64,000 nt of DNA from Salticus scenicus (Eukaryota; Arthropoda; Arachnida; Araneae; Salticidae), in NCBI GenBank assembly GCA_963930645.1, contig CAWVNO010001198.1, positions 2,155,721 to 2,219,720 of the forward strand. The letters run 5' to 3'. Of the stretch, positions 1-9,435 are shown piece after piece; position 1 is the first letter of the stretch; each line of letters opens with the position of its first letter. Both the position numbers and the translations under genes were made by a program. The notes under the pieces were generated by a model that did not search any database, had not been told where the DNA came from, and saw only the letters and a program-made list of their open reading frames with translations.

Positions 1-53
1 TTTTTTCTGAAATATGAGATTTAAATAAAAGTTTCGATTTTATCAGAATAAGA
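1..53. other. Unassigned AT-rich edge
   Basis: AT-rich sequence at the window edge. It may be part of a repeat that continues outside the window. No gene is visible. Confidence 0.4.
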
Positions 54-107
54 ACCGTTCGGAGTTTTCCGTGGTTTTTTACGAAACTCACGTAAATACG
101 GGTTGGG
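54..107 (+). repeat. SINE-like tail fragment
   Basis: The stretch beginning CCGTTCGGAGTTTT and ending GTAAATACGGGTTGG matches the body of the better-preserved repeat at 425-575, without the tRNA-like head. It is probably a truncated member of the same SINE-like family. A related minus-strand copy lies at 9297-9435. Confidence 0.5.
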
Positions 108-424
108 TCGATTTTATCAGAATAAGATTGATCAATCGCTCAAAAGGTGGCGCTGTGATCGTATTTTTTCTGAATTTTTAATATGGCAGTCGCTTAATTA
201 CAATTTTTAAGCTCAACCCAGTACGCAAATAAGTCATTGGGTTAAAAAAAAAAGTAAACATATATAAGTAAAAATAACTAACAGTGAAAAGTAATCTTTT
301 TTTCAGCTATTAAAACTTATCACATCTTTTTTTTTTTTATTAATTACATTGAGTTTTAAATTTTTATTTGGCTAACAAGAAAAACTATTTTTGCCGTAGA
401 TAACAACAGACTGATGTCTAATCT
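108..424. other. AT-rich spacer without gene
   Basis: No ORF or recognisable element. An AGGTGGCGCTG motif sits at 145-155; the same short motif recurs in several unrelated repeats of this window. The rest is poly-A/T-rich sequence. Confidence 0.4.
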
Positions 425-575
425 TCTCTAATCCAATAGTGGGAGGTTCCGGGTTCGATCCCAGGTCGCGCTCATCGCCCTAACCGTTCGGAGTTTTACG
501 TGGTTTCTTCCGAAACACACGTAAATACGGGCTAGGACTCCTTAGAAAGACCCCCACGGAAGGCATTCCCGTGGG
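425..575 (+). repeat. tRNA-headed SINE-like element
   Basis: Positions 452-462 read GGTTCGATCCC, a match to the RNA polymerase III B-box consensus. It lies in a tRNA-like context (TTCCGGGTTCGATCCCAGG). A conserved body follows (CGGAGTTTTACGTGGTTTCT, then AAACACACGTAAATACGGG), shared with the fragment at 54-107 and, on the minus strand, 9297-9435. No A box is clear, so the head is partial. A functional tRNA gene is excluded because no acceptor stem or anticodon arm can be folded around the B box. Assignment as a SINE is inference from B box plus repetition. Confidence 0.55.
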
Positions 576-579
576 AGAC

Positions 580-1530
580 ATACTTTTCACCAGATTTACA
601 CGTCTTGAGGTGTCCTGATTACGTTTTCTTTTGCATCTCAGCCAAATGAGTTAGATCGTTGAAAATTGGAATACGTAGGTTAATTAAGAGGGCCTGAAAG
701 GGTGGAGAAGAAATAGGCGTGCACCGCGCGCGTATCCCTTAACTTGTGCGCGCGCAGAGCGCACGGGACTGCGCTGCCGAAGGCAGCGGGGAACCGTCCC
801 GACCTTTTAACCAATGAGAATTGATTTTTTCGATTTTCTTCTCTTAAGAATAAATATTTGATTTGAGGAGGAATATGTGCGCGCAGCGCGTGTATACATT
901 CACACGTGCGCGCCCATGGGACTGCGCTTCCGAAGGGAGTGGGGACCCGGTATGAATTTTATTCGATCAGAAATGATTTTTTTTTAGGGGGCACGAAAGG
1001 TCAGGGAAGGAATAGGCGCATGCATATCTTAACTTGTGCGCGCGCAGCGCGCACGGGACTTCGTTGCTGAAGGCGGTAGGGATCCGGTCCGACTTTGTAC
1101 CCGCTAAGAAATGATTTTTTAAATTTTCTTTTCTTAAGAATGAAAATTTGACTTGAGAAGGAATATGTGCGCGCAGCGCACGTATACCTTCACAGGTGCT
1201 CGCGCAGCGCGCATGGGTCTGCGCTGCCGAAGGCAGTGGGGACCCAGTGCGAGTTTTTACTCGATCAAAAATGATTTTTTTTAGGGGTCACGAAGGGTCA
1301 GGGAAGGAATACGCGCGCGCAGCGCGTGTACCCCTTAAGTTGTGCGCGCGCAGCCCGCACGGGACTGCGCTGCCGAAGGCAGTGGGGACCCGGGCCGACT
1401 TTTTACCCAATCATAAATGATATATATTTTTTTCATTTCTTTTCTTAACACTAAAAGTTACTGTTAGTGATTCATTAATTTTAGTGATTCATTTGAAAAT
1501 ACTGACCCGCTAGCGGGCGAAGCTCGCTAG
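580..1530 (+). mobile_element. Helitron family A, copy 1 (3' part)
   Basis: The right end reads GACCCGCTAGCGGGCGAAGC then TCGCTAG, followed by T at 1531. A GC-rich palindrome just before a terminal CTAG, joined to a host T, is the classical Helitron 3' terminus. The same terminus ends copy 2 at 61551 and, shortened, copy 3 on the minus strand at 63219. The left part (about 586-720) is shared with copy 2 at about 60595-60740. The TC-starting 5' end is not identified, so the left border is only where homology to copy 2 begins. There is no Rep/helicase coding sequence; it is non-autonomous. Confidence 0.7.
690..1400 (+). repeat. GC-rich tandem repeat with CTGCCGAAGGCAG palindrome
   Basis: Five diverged units of roughly 135-160 bp. 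Each has a GC-rich half (GTGCGCGCGCAGCGCGCAC, then GCTGCCGAAGGCAGTGGGGA) and an AT-rich half (AGAAATGATTTTTT, TTTTCTTAAGAAT). Two alternating unit types make a dimer of about 300 bp. Each unit contains alternating purine-pyrimidine CG runs and the near-palindrome CTGCCGAAGGCAG. The ORF through it is an artefact of low stop density in GC-rich DNA. Confidence 0.7.
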
Positions 1531-2033
1531 TTTCCTCTATATTTGCTGTATATACAAATATAAAAGGAGGAAAATTCAAAATTTCGTTCACATAAAAGCG
1601 AGGATTGAATTTTATTAAAAATAAAGGTATTTAAAAAAAAAACAGCAAAAAAAAAGTATGTTGTGGCCACCACAAGACTTTCTTTTTATATTTTCTAATA
1701 CAAATTCGCTCAGTACAAATAATTTATTAAATCTCTTATTTATTTAAATTACCTACCATACTGAATGCGGACGATTTTCATCTTAGAGAAAAATTGCATT
1801 GAAAGTACAAAGAAAGACAGCTTTATTCTCTATTAATAATATATTAAAAAATGCGTTTTCATAATGGTTATCTCACATATCAAATTTTGTACAGTTGTAC
1901 ACCATAGAAGTTGAGATATAGCTTTTCCGTTCTCGGGGAAAATTGCAGTACAGCAGCGGCACCTATTGGCCGATATGCATCCAAATTGAATTAGCATAAC
2001 GTCTGATAATGGTCTTTTCACATATCATTTATT
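1531..2033. other. AT-rich region, degenerate dispersed repeat
   Basis: No gene. Around 1890-2010 is one diverged unit of the repeat with the phrases TTGAGATATAGC and GGCCGATATGCATCCAAATT. That repeat also occurs at 5270-5720, 8280-8880 and 63530-64000. Confidence 0.4.
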
Positions 2034-2152
2034 ACTTTCTTCTATCTTCAATAGAAGAAAGTATTGGATTCGTAAAAATTTTCGATTTCGGGTTTTTGAT
2101 GGATTTACACGTTTTGAGAGATGTAGAACACGATTTTACCATTTTTAGAAAA

Positions 2153-2154
<2 letters not shown>

Positions 2155-2195
<41 letters not shown>

Positions 2196-2210
2196 GTGTG
2201 TGTGTGTGAC
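2155..2210 (+). repeat. (CTGT)n/(GT)n microsatellite
   Basis: An uninterrupted run of about ten CTGT units passes into GT dinucleotides. It lies inside the left inverted arm. The right arm has only a short ACAC/GAGA equivalent near 3585-3597, so the expansion happened in one arm. Confidence 0.9.
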
Positions 2211-2544
2211 AAAATTTTGTGGCAACTGTATCTCTGGAACTATTGCACAGAATTTCATACAAATTGGTATGTAGTTGCACCTTGACATAAATTAGTGCCT
2301 ATCAACTTTTGGTAAAAATCGTCTTACAGGTTGCGTTGCCATCCCGCTTTTTCTAAATTTTCAACAGGGTGATAAAAGCAAAAATTTTCAAGATGGGTAT
2401 CTTTCGAAAGGTCTCGTCAGTACCTTTAAAACGAATGGTTGAACTATAAATCTGTGATAATTTAAAACAAAGTTATCGATTTTTTTTACTTTTACGAAAA
2501 AAAAAACTTAGAAAAAAAATCTTTTTTTTTTTTCTCTCTCCCCT

Positions 2545-2935
2545 TAATTTTATCAAACTCCCACGGTTTCCGTGTTCTGACAAACTTAAACTAATTTTTG
2601 CATTTTCCCCTAATTTTGTCAAAGTCCTACGGTTTCCGTGTCTTGACAAACTTTAACATATTTTTGCATTTCCCCCCTAATTTTGTCAAAGTTTCACGGT
2701 TTCCGTGTTTTGACAAACTTTTACAAAATTTTGGGTAAAATGTGAAAATTATTCTAAATTTGTCAAAACACGGAAACCGTGGGACTTTGACAAAATTGGG
2801 GGGAAAATGCAAAAATTCGTTTAAGTTTGTCAGAACACGGAAACCGTGGGAGTTTGATAGAATTAAGGGGAGAAGAAAAAAAAAAAAGTGGGACTTTGAC
2901 AAAATTTTGGGTAAAATGTGAAAATTTGTTAAAGT
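2545..2935. repeat. Inverted array of CGGTTTCCGTG units
   Basis: Units of about 60-70 bp built around CACGGTTTCCGTGTTTTGAC occur three times in one orientation (about 2560-2720) and twice in the other (about 2755-2880). Each unit also carries AATTTTGTCAAAGT. The two blocks face each other and could pair as a hairpin. A 91-residue minus-strand ORF across the array is simply its translation. Confidence 0.65.
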
Positions 2936-2938
2936 CCC

Positions 2939-2940
<2 letters not shown>

Positions 2941-2973
<33 letters not shown>
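2941..2973. repeat. Poly-T tract of about 33 nt
   Basis: A homopolymer run joining the inverted array to the tandem block at 3057. It is too long to be reliably sized by sequencing. Confidence 0.9.
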
Positions 2974-2977
<4 letters not shown>

Positions 2978-3056
2978 ATTGTTGCTGAGTGAATTTGTAT
3001 AGGAAAAGATAGAAGAAAGTCATGTGGTGGCCACAACATACTAGTTATTATTATTA

Positions 3057-3560
3057 TTATTATACGCAATAGAACTTGAGATATCTCTTTTCCTTAAATT
3101 ATGGTAATCGCTGTATAGCACCGTCACCTATTGAATTATTGATACCAAATGTGAATGGACAATAATTTATCTCGAGGTAGATCCACATGTAAATTTATGT
3201 GTAGTAGTTCCTGAGACATAGCCTTCCCTTGAATTGTGAAAATCACTGTATAGCAGCCCCATCTTTTGAGAAATTGACATAAAAAGCTGATAAGGACTAG
3301 GTTATGTCAAGGTGCATCTACATATAAATTTATATGCAATTCTCTGCAGTAGTTCATGAGACATAGCATTCCCTTAAAGTGTTGAAACCGCTAGAGACCC
3401 TGTATAATATAGTTTCCTAATATATGGTCTCTAGGAATCGCTGTATAGCAGTGCCATTTCTCAATGGATGGGCACCAAAAGTTGATAGGCACTTATTTAT
3501 GTCAAGGTGCATTTACACATAAATTTATATGCAATTATGTGCAGTAGTTCCAGAGTTGCA
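3057..3560. repeat. Degenerate tandem repeat, ~150-160 bp unit
   Basis: About three units share the phrases AGTTCCTGAGACATAGC, TCCCTTGAATTGTG, CTGTATAGCAG and ATGTCAAGGTGCATCTACA. A short palindromic pair (CTAGAGACC near 3390, GGTCTCTAGG near 3426) interrupts the second unit. No coding potential. Confidence 0.55.
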
Positions 3561-3729
3561 GTCGCCACAAAATTTTTGTCTCTCTCACACACACAGAGGC
3601 ATATCTAATATTTTCTAAAAATAGTCAAATCGTGTTTTGGAACTTTCAATACGTGCAAATTCATCGAAAAACGGAAGTCGAAAATTTTTACGAATCTAGT
3701 ACTTTCTTCTATTGAATATAGAGTAAAGT

Positions 3730-4254
3730 AAAAAAAAAAAAAAAATGTAAATTGCGAAATGTTTTCAATTTCCAGGATGTAAATACGAGGTTATACTGTA
3801 TTTATTTAATTTATATATTAATAACAGTCAAGAAAGATTTATAATACTTCTCTAATTTTCATACAATTTCTACAAAAGATACATATTAGTTTCGTTGAAG
3901 AAAAGAAAACAGATCCATACAAATACGGATCTATTTTTCTGGATACGAATAGGGAGCTCCGATACATGTCTAGCATGTGTATAATGTTTAAATTAGTTAC
4001 AGAGTTATAAATATGCCTATAAATTTAGATTTATAATTGTAAAAATATTTTGAAAGGTGAGCAGTACGATAGCTGTGAATTGCACTCGTAGATCGAATGT
4101 GCTCTATCGAAGATAAACAAACACAGAGAGAAAAAACACAGAGAGAGAGAGAGAGAGAGAGAAAAAAAGGCTGATCGTCTGTCTGTTGTTTCAGAAAGAA
4201 AATGAAAAAAGGTTTATCAATTATTCGCACCACTGAACTGGCGTTGCAAAATAA
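3730..4254. other. AT-rich spacer with GA microsatellite
   Basis: No gene. A (GA)n run of about 22 nt lies at 4140-4162. The minus-strand ORF over it is a low-complexity S/L product and is not supported. Confidence 0.5.
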
Positions 4255-4512
4255 TACTTACAAAACTTTGAATAAACACCATAAAATAAAAAAAATTCGC
4301 AACAATGGTTTCGGGTCGAACGAGCACATGACCCTTCGACAGGCGACCAAAGTAGGCACGAGTACAGCAGTCAAAGCCGTGCATTACCACTTTGACTACT
4401 GTACTCGTGCCTACTTTGGTCACCTGATGAAGGGTCGTGTGCTCTTTCGACCCGAAACAATTGTTGCGAGATATTTTATTTTTATGGTGTGAATTTAAAG
4501 TTTTGTAAGTAT
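4255..4512. mobile_element. Palindromic MITE (fold-back), family P
   Basis: Two arms of about 120 bp are near-perfect reverse complements. The left arm starts ATACTTACAAAACTTTGAAT and contains GTTTCGGGTCGAACGAGCAC; the right arm ends with the complement, GTTTTGTAAGTAT. Only a few bases separate the arms, so the element could fold into one long hairpin. An AATA flank on both sides may be a target duplication, but the context is too AT-rich to be sure. A relative forms the core of the palindrome at 12631-13386, and a relic lies at 61575-61700. ORFs on both strands arise from the palindrome. Confidence 0.75.
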
Positions 4513-6251
4513 AATATTTATGCCCATTTAAATAAATTATTTTAAATTACTTGTTGTAAATTATAAAAATTTTTATTGTTAAATTGGAAATGTTTAAGTT
4601 ATTTATACCATTAATGATAAAGTATTCTTTAACCACATTTCTCTCGACCATGGAAGCCTCTGCGCAAGTGCAGATTGTACGAGTCCAGTTTTAAAATAGG
4701 GGTGACTGAAAGAAAACAAGCGATATGGGAACACTGAATAATTGGATGTTTGCCAAATAACTATCTTTCGGCCAATTTTGCATCCCTCCAAACTTTTGGA
4801 CTCGGCCTCACTGCTAGTCGTAGGAAACGTGGTCGCACTGTATATACACCTTTACCGTGTCTTGATACTATTGTGAGGAAAAAATATTGCGTATTAATGA
4901 ATTTAAAAAAATTTCTGGGGTAACCATATTTGACAATTTATAAGTAAATCATTCATAATTACCAGTTGCAAATTACTAACATATATTTAACCCACTATAT
5001 CTAAAATTAGTATATGCTGTAGCCATTACAAAATTTTCTTCTATTATTATTTAATATAATAGAACCATATATCTATTACAATGCACAAAGTAATCAACAC
5101 AGCTTCTCACAAATAAAGATTTTACAAACTAATTTAACAAATAGATGCTGAGATACTATAACTATCTGGAAATTCACAAAGAGTAATGGTAGCGCGGCAC
5201 GTCATCTGGTGTACACCCAAATGGATTCGGCATAGTTTTTAAAAAGCTAGTTTGGCATAGTTTTTGGATGTATAACACGTTACATATCAAATTCGGTGCA
5301 TATACATATCATAGAAGCTGAGATATGGCTTTCCTATAAATAGAGAAAGTTGCATCATGCCAACGTCACCTGTCGGCCGATATGCGTCCAAATTAAATCA
5401 GCATAATAGTTCATAATGGCTGTTGCACATATCAAGTTTAGTGCATTTATATATCACAGAAGCTCAGTTACAGCATTTTATTAAATGTGGAAAATTGCAA
5501 CATACTTTCATTACCTGATGACCGATATGCGCCTAAGTTGAATAAACATAGTCTTTCACAATCGACTATTTGAACATTAAGATATGTGAAGTTCTACACA
5601 ATAGAAGCTAAGATATAGTCTTTCCTTAATTATGGGAAATTGCAGCATAGTAGCGCCACTTCTTAGATAATATGTACCAAAAGCTATTCAGCACGAATTT
5701 ATGTCAAAGTGCATCCAAATATAAACTTTTGTACAATTCTGTTCATTTTGTTTTGTGAGATACAGCACCCAAAACATAAAATTTTAAATATACACAGACA
5801 GACATCTCCTAAAAATGGTTTAATCGAGTTTAAGGAAATCTCAAATTTGTAAATGCACCAAAAGCCAGAAAAAGAAAAATTTCAAAAATCCAGTACATCA
5901 TTCTTATATATATAGAAGAAAATCAAAAATGAATTTTAAGTTATTGTGGAAATAGAGTATACAACTAAATGTTTGCAATCGATTACTTAATTTATAGAGC
6001 ATAGTTAAAAGAAAAAAATGTTGTTTAAATTGAAATACCAAATATTTTTTTAATTTAAATGTGTTAAGAATGAAACAAATAACATGAAATTAAGTACATA
6101 TTTCTAACAAGATATCTTTTGTTTGTCACGAATACTTAATATGCTGCGCATGAACAATTTGATTTTGAATCGAGAATACAGTATCTAATAATTTAAACTC
6201 ATAATATTTTTGATTAAATTTGTATTAAAAAAAATATATATAAATATATAA
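4513..6251. other. Non-coding AT-rich region with diverged tandem repeat
   Basis: No gene. Between about 5270 and 5720 are roughly three diverged units of the 140-160-bp family (GAAGCTGAGATATGGCTTTC, GCCGATATGCGTCCAAATTA). About 5740-5930 resembles the arm of the 2034-3729 element (CAGACAGACATCTCC, AAGCCAGAAAAAG). The remainder, including the sequence just outside the Gypsy LTR, shows nothing I recognise. Confidence 0.45.
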
Positions 6252-6577
6252 TGTTACAAAATTGTAAATAATTGTGTTTATTTTTGTATAAATTCTTTTA
6301 AAGAGGCTCAGTAAGTTGATAAAGTGCTAATTTTGTGCATTTCTAGTCGTTTTAGCGTTGAAATAGCCTTATTTTCCCTTGAAAACGCATTAAAAAGCCC
6401 CATTAAGGCAGGTAATGGATTTGGCGCCAAATTTGGCGACTTTTTTCCACCATGGTGATTTTTTTGGCGACCTTGGCGAGAAAATCCTTATAAGAGATAT
6501 ACCAAATATGGAAGCTCTAATCTCATTGGCTGATGAGATACGGAAATTTCTGGAACCTTCCACACTTTTCTACAGGG

Positions 6578-6620
6578 GTATATAAGGAGAGTTTTCCCGC
6601 CAAGACAAGTTAGTTCAGTT
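6578..6620 (+). promoter_or_regulatory. LTR core promoter (TATA plus initiator)
   Basis: TATATAA at 6579-6585 is followed about 30 bp later by the TTCAGTTCAGTT region, the usual spacing for an RNA polymerase II start. The right LTR has the same arrangement near 18668-18710. The role is inferred from position in the LTR. Confidence 0.6.
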
Positions 6621-6811
6621 CAGTTTTCAGCCAGCTTCGCTAGTACTTGCATTGCTTTGAGCCTCTTTGAAAGAGACTTGCTTCAAGTGTTATTGCTATA
6701 CAGTTTTTACTGTGGATTTGCTATTGACAGCTGTTGTTTAAGCTGTGTTTACTGGTTGAATTGAAGCTGATACTTGGTTTATAGACCTGTATTTTTCTGG
6801 AACTTTCTGTG

Positions 6812-6817
6812 AATAAA
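6812..6817 (+). terminator. Polyadenylation signal in the LTR
   Basis: AATAAA about 70 nt before the LTR end, conserved in the right LTR at 18901-18906. This is the expected place for the signal that ends retroelement transcripts at the R/U5 boundary. Confidence 0.55.
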
Positions 6818-6887
6818 TTACTGAATTTTTGTAAGATTGGCATTTCATTCTCGGACAACTCACGAACCCCCAAGTACGCAACATTTC

Positions 6888-6904
6888 TGGTGTCAGGAGT
6901 GGGG
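6888..6904 (+). promoter_or_regulatory. Primer-binding site, tRNA-Leu type
   Basis: TGGTGTCAGGAGTGGGG lies four bases after the LTR. Its first 16 bases are complementary to the CCA-extended 3' end of animal tRNA-Leu whose acceptor stem reads GTCAGGA/TCCTGAC. Priming of minus-strand DNA synthesis is inferred from this match. Confidence 0.75.
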
Positions 6905-6914
6905 TTGTCTGTGA

Positions 6915-7519
6915 ATGGTGATAACTAGAGCTATGGAGCAAGAGATGAAGAAACTTCTAGAAAGCCTAGCTATCCAGATGAATGAAATGAAAAAAGGACA
7001 AAGAGAAATGAAAGAAGGACAGAGAGAGATGAAAGATAGCCTAAGTCAACAGATGAATGAAATGAAAGCCGGACAGGAAAAGATGGAAACCGGATTGTTA
7101 GAGAAAAAATAGAAACAGGACAAAGGGAAATGAAAGCAGTTCAGGAAAAGATGGAAGCCAGTTTGACCGAAGAAATTAAATCTAAGCAAGATGAGATGAA
7201 GAGAGAGCTTTCAACGGTGAAAGAATCGATAGAGGGTTAATTAACGGTGATGGAAAATAGAATGGATGGAATAGAAGAGAAAGTTTTGAAAATAGAAGAA
7301 AGTTTTGAAGAGAAAGCTATGAAGACAGAGGAAAATGTTATGAAAGTAGAAAAGAATTTTGAAGAGAGATTTACGAAGATAGAAGAGAATCTTGAGGAGA
7401 AATTTAAAGAAAACTTTGATCAAGAGCTGAAAGAAAGGTTTTCAGAGATGGAAAGCAAGTTTAAGAGAATGGAGGAAGATCTTAAGAGAAAAATGAAAGA
7501 AGAGTGGAGCGGAGAAGTA
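6915..7519 (+). pseudogene. gag: Gypsy gag, N-terminal coiled-coil part
   Basis: An ATG at 6915 opens a lysine/glutamate/methionine-rich protein with heptad-like repeats (QMNEMKKGQREMKEGQREMK), predicted to be coiled coil. One base lost in an A-run near 7108 shifts the frame, and a TAA stop lies at about 7238. Homologous coding sequence resumes with VMENRMDGIEEK and runs to EEWSGEV, where the 6.2-kb insertion begins. Reading resumes in the same frame at 13768 (GNELQSKI). The protein would coat the element's RNA in virus-like particles. Long coiled-coil N termini are seen in several arthropod Gypsy families. Confidence 0.8.
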
Positions 7520-7745
7520 ATCCCAAGTAGCACAGGAACGTTCTGTGAACGTCTAATAACGGTTTCAATAGTTCAAACACCGTGTTTCGTGTCAAAAGAA
7601 CGTTCTAAAACACGTTCAGAAATAGTATTATTTAGAACGTTCTGAAAATGTTTGATTTGTACCATCTATAAAACGTGCAATTCTAGTTCTATATAGAACG
7701 TTCAAGTGTGACACCGTCATAACACGTTCTGTAACAGTGTAATTA
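7520..7745 (+). repeat. Left terminal region with AACGTTC motif cluster
   Basis: Repeated GAACGTTCT/AACGTTC motifs occur about every 20-60 bp within the first ~200 bp. Clusters of subterminal short repeats usually bind the mobilising protein; that role is inference here. Confidence 0.6.
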
Positions 7746-8279
7746 TAACGAATATGACAAAATGACTTTTTAGTACTATTGGTTGGGAAACTAGGTTAAT
7801 CTTTAAAATTTTTGAATTCAGCTTTTGATTTTTTTACACGTTTTGTGGCGTGAGGAATCCGGAAGTCAAAAGGTTGGAATGGTATCTGTTAATGTGTATC
7901 GGCACCTATTAGTGTGATAGCCCGTTAGTTCATGTACACGATATCTCAAGAACAAATGATTGCAGAGAGATCGGACCAGTTTTAAAATATCACTTATGAT
8001 TTTGATAAGAATCTTATTGAGAGATTTGCAACATTCTAATTTAAAAACTTCGTAAGTTATTCGAAATTTATAATTTTTAGCATGATAGAGAATAGAGCAT
8101 TTTTTACATTTTCAGTTTAACGTTTTGTTAGCACGTCAGTAAAGAATGCTTCCCAATAATCAGTAGCGGTGAGGTGAAAAAAAATTACAAAATTTTAAAC
8201 TCATTGAAAAATTTTGTGGATTTTGTATTTCAGGAATCAATGTATGGAATTCGACCAAACTTGTTACAATATTAGATCT
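7746..8279. other. Element interior, no gene
   Basis: AT-rich sequence without ORFs. Around 7840-7990 is a diverged piece with TTACACGTTTTGTGGCGTGA and GATATCTCAAGAACAAATGA. Similar phrases occur at 53930-54080 in inverted orientation, marking it as another dispersed repeat. Confidence 0.4.
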
Positions 8280-8880
8280 TGCCCTAAATTGGAGTTTATT
8301 TGAATTTCATTTGGGATATATCGCCCGATAGATTACGGTGCTATGCAATGAAACCCTCCATTTATGAGACTGCTATATCTCAGCTTCTATAGTGTACAAA
8401 TGTATTAAACATGATATATTGGCATATATCATCATAACCTCTGCTAATACAATTTGGATGTATACATTGTCCAACAGGTGGCGTTGCTAATCTGCAATTT
8501 AATCATTTTAACGGAAAGGCAATATTTTAACTCTTGTGATTTAACAATAAATTTTGTGATACACTGAAGTTGTAAGTGAAATCGATTTTATGTAAAGCTT
8601 TACTGGTCCATTTTGGATGCACATCGGCCAACAGGTGGCGTGGCTATGTTGCAATTTAATCTCATAACGGAAACGAAAAATGTCAACTTCTGTGATTTAT
8701 AAATATTGTAAATTTGGTAAGTGAAATTAATATTACGTAAAACTCTACAGATTGCCTTTGGGTGCATATCGGACGACAGGTGGCACTGCAACGTTCCAAT
8801 ATTTTCCATTCACAGAAAGGCTATCTATCAGCTTCTGTAATATATATACTCACCAAACCTTCTGCGTGACATACATTTGA
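8280..8880 (+). repeat. Diverged tandem repeat, ~155 bp unit
   Basis: About three units share ATATCTCAGCTTCTAT, CCAACAGGTGGCG, TTGCAATTTAATC and AACGGAAAG. Unit starts near 8493 and 8651 give a period of about 155 bp. It belongs to the same family as the repeat at the right edge of the window (63530-64000). Confidence 0.6.
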
Positions 8881-9296
8881 TATATATTATTGATTCAATT
8901 TGGCTGTATAACGAGTAATAGTCAAACAGTTTTTTTTTTATTATTATCATTCATAGGACATTGTTTTTTCCCCCTAGGAATAAGTATACATCATCCCTGG
9001 GGGATGGGGGAAGGGTAAATAAAAATTTTCACTATAATTATCTTTCAAAAGAATTCGATATCACCTTTAAAACGAATAATTGAAACATCGTTTTCTGATG
9101 ATTTAAAACAAATTTACCGTTTTTTTTTTTTTTTCATTTGTAATAATAATAATAATAAACCCTTAGAAAAATACATTTTCTAAGATCTTCTATACAGCAT
9201 AAAAATGATTGTCTTCTGTCATGAAAATCTATGCATTCCCCAGACCCAAAGTTTAGATACAAAAAGCTAATCACGGATGTTATTGAATAAGTAATA
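8881..9296. other. Element interior, no gene
   Basis: Low-complexity AT-rich sequence with a poly-T run near 9121 and an AAT microsatellite (9141-9158). Around 9040-9110 is a piece of the repeat that also ends the left part of the 2034-3729 element. No gene. Confidence 0.4.
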
Positions 9297-9435
9297 TAGT
9301 GCTTTACGCGAGTTTCAAAGAAAATCACGGGAAAACTCCGAAAACCTAAGTCGACGAGCGTGACCAGGAATCGAAGCCAACACTTCCCGTCTGTAAGGTT
9401 CGAGAGTAGAACCTCGCGGTCTCTAATACTCATCG
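9297..9435 (-). repeat. SINE-like element, minus strand
   Basis: Read on the minus strand it has a tRNA-like head with TTGGCTTCGATTCCTGGTCA (B-box region, diverged from GGTTCGANTCC). A body follows with TCGGAGTTTTCCCGTGATTT and GAAACTCGCGTAAAGC. Head and body both align with the plus-strand repeat at 425-575, so the two are independent copies of one family. An upstream stretch (GAGACCGCGAGGTTC) may be the A-box side of the head. The minus-strand ORF over it is not a protein gene. Confidence 0.55.

Larger units (their letters stand above)
2034..3729. mobile_element. 1.7-kb element with long terminal inverted repeats
   Basis: The left arm from 2034 (ACTTTCTTCTAT, then TCAATAGAAGAAAGTATTGG, then GATTCGTAAAAATTTTCGA) reappears inverted ending at 3729. 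The arms align for about 290 bp, through the microsatellite and the phrase TGCACCTTGACATAAAT. The centre is filled by two internal repeat arrays (2545-2935 and 3057-3560). No transposase is present and I cannot define a target duplication. Pieces of the arm sequence occur elsewhere (for example 23060-23300, 30040-30110, 54040-54120), so it belongs to an abundant non-autonomous family of unknown class. Confidence 0.55.
6252..6883 (+). repeat. Gypsy 5' LTR
   Basis: 632 bp, TG...CA bounded, highly similar to 18341-18972. It contains a TATA box (GTATATAAGG, 6578-6587), a candidate initiator in the repeated CAGTTCAGTTTTCAG about 30 bp downstream, and an AATAAA signal at 6812-6817. The two LTRs differ by a handful of substitutions and small indels, implying an insertion that is not recent but not ancient. 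Confidence 0.92.

Noticed and set aside
440..475. A tRNA gene suggested by GGTTCGATCCC
   Set aside because: Only the B-box side is present; no acceptor stem, D-arm or anticodon arm can be placed. Repetition of the adjacent body points to a SINE.
2032..2280. ORFs on both strands across the CTGT microsatellite
   Set aside because: They are translations of the tetranucleotide run and of the inverted arm; no motif.
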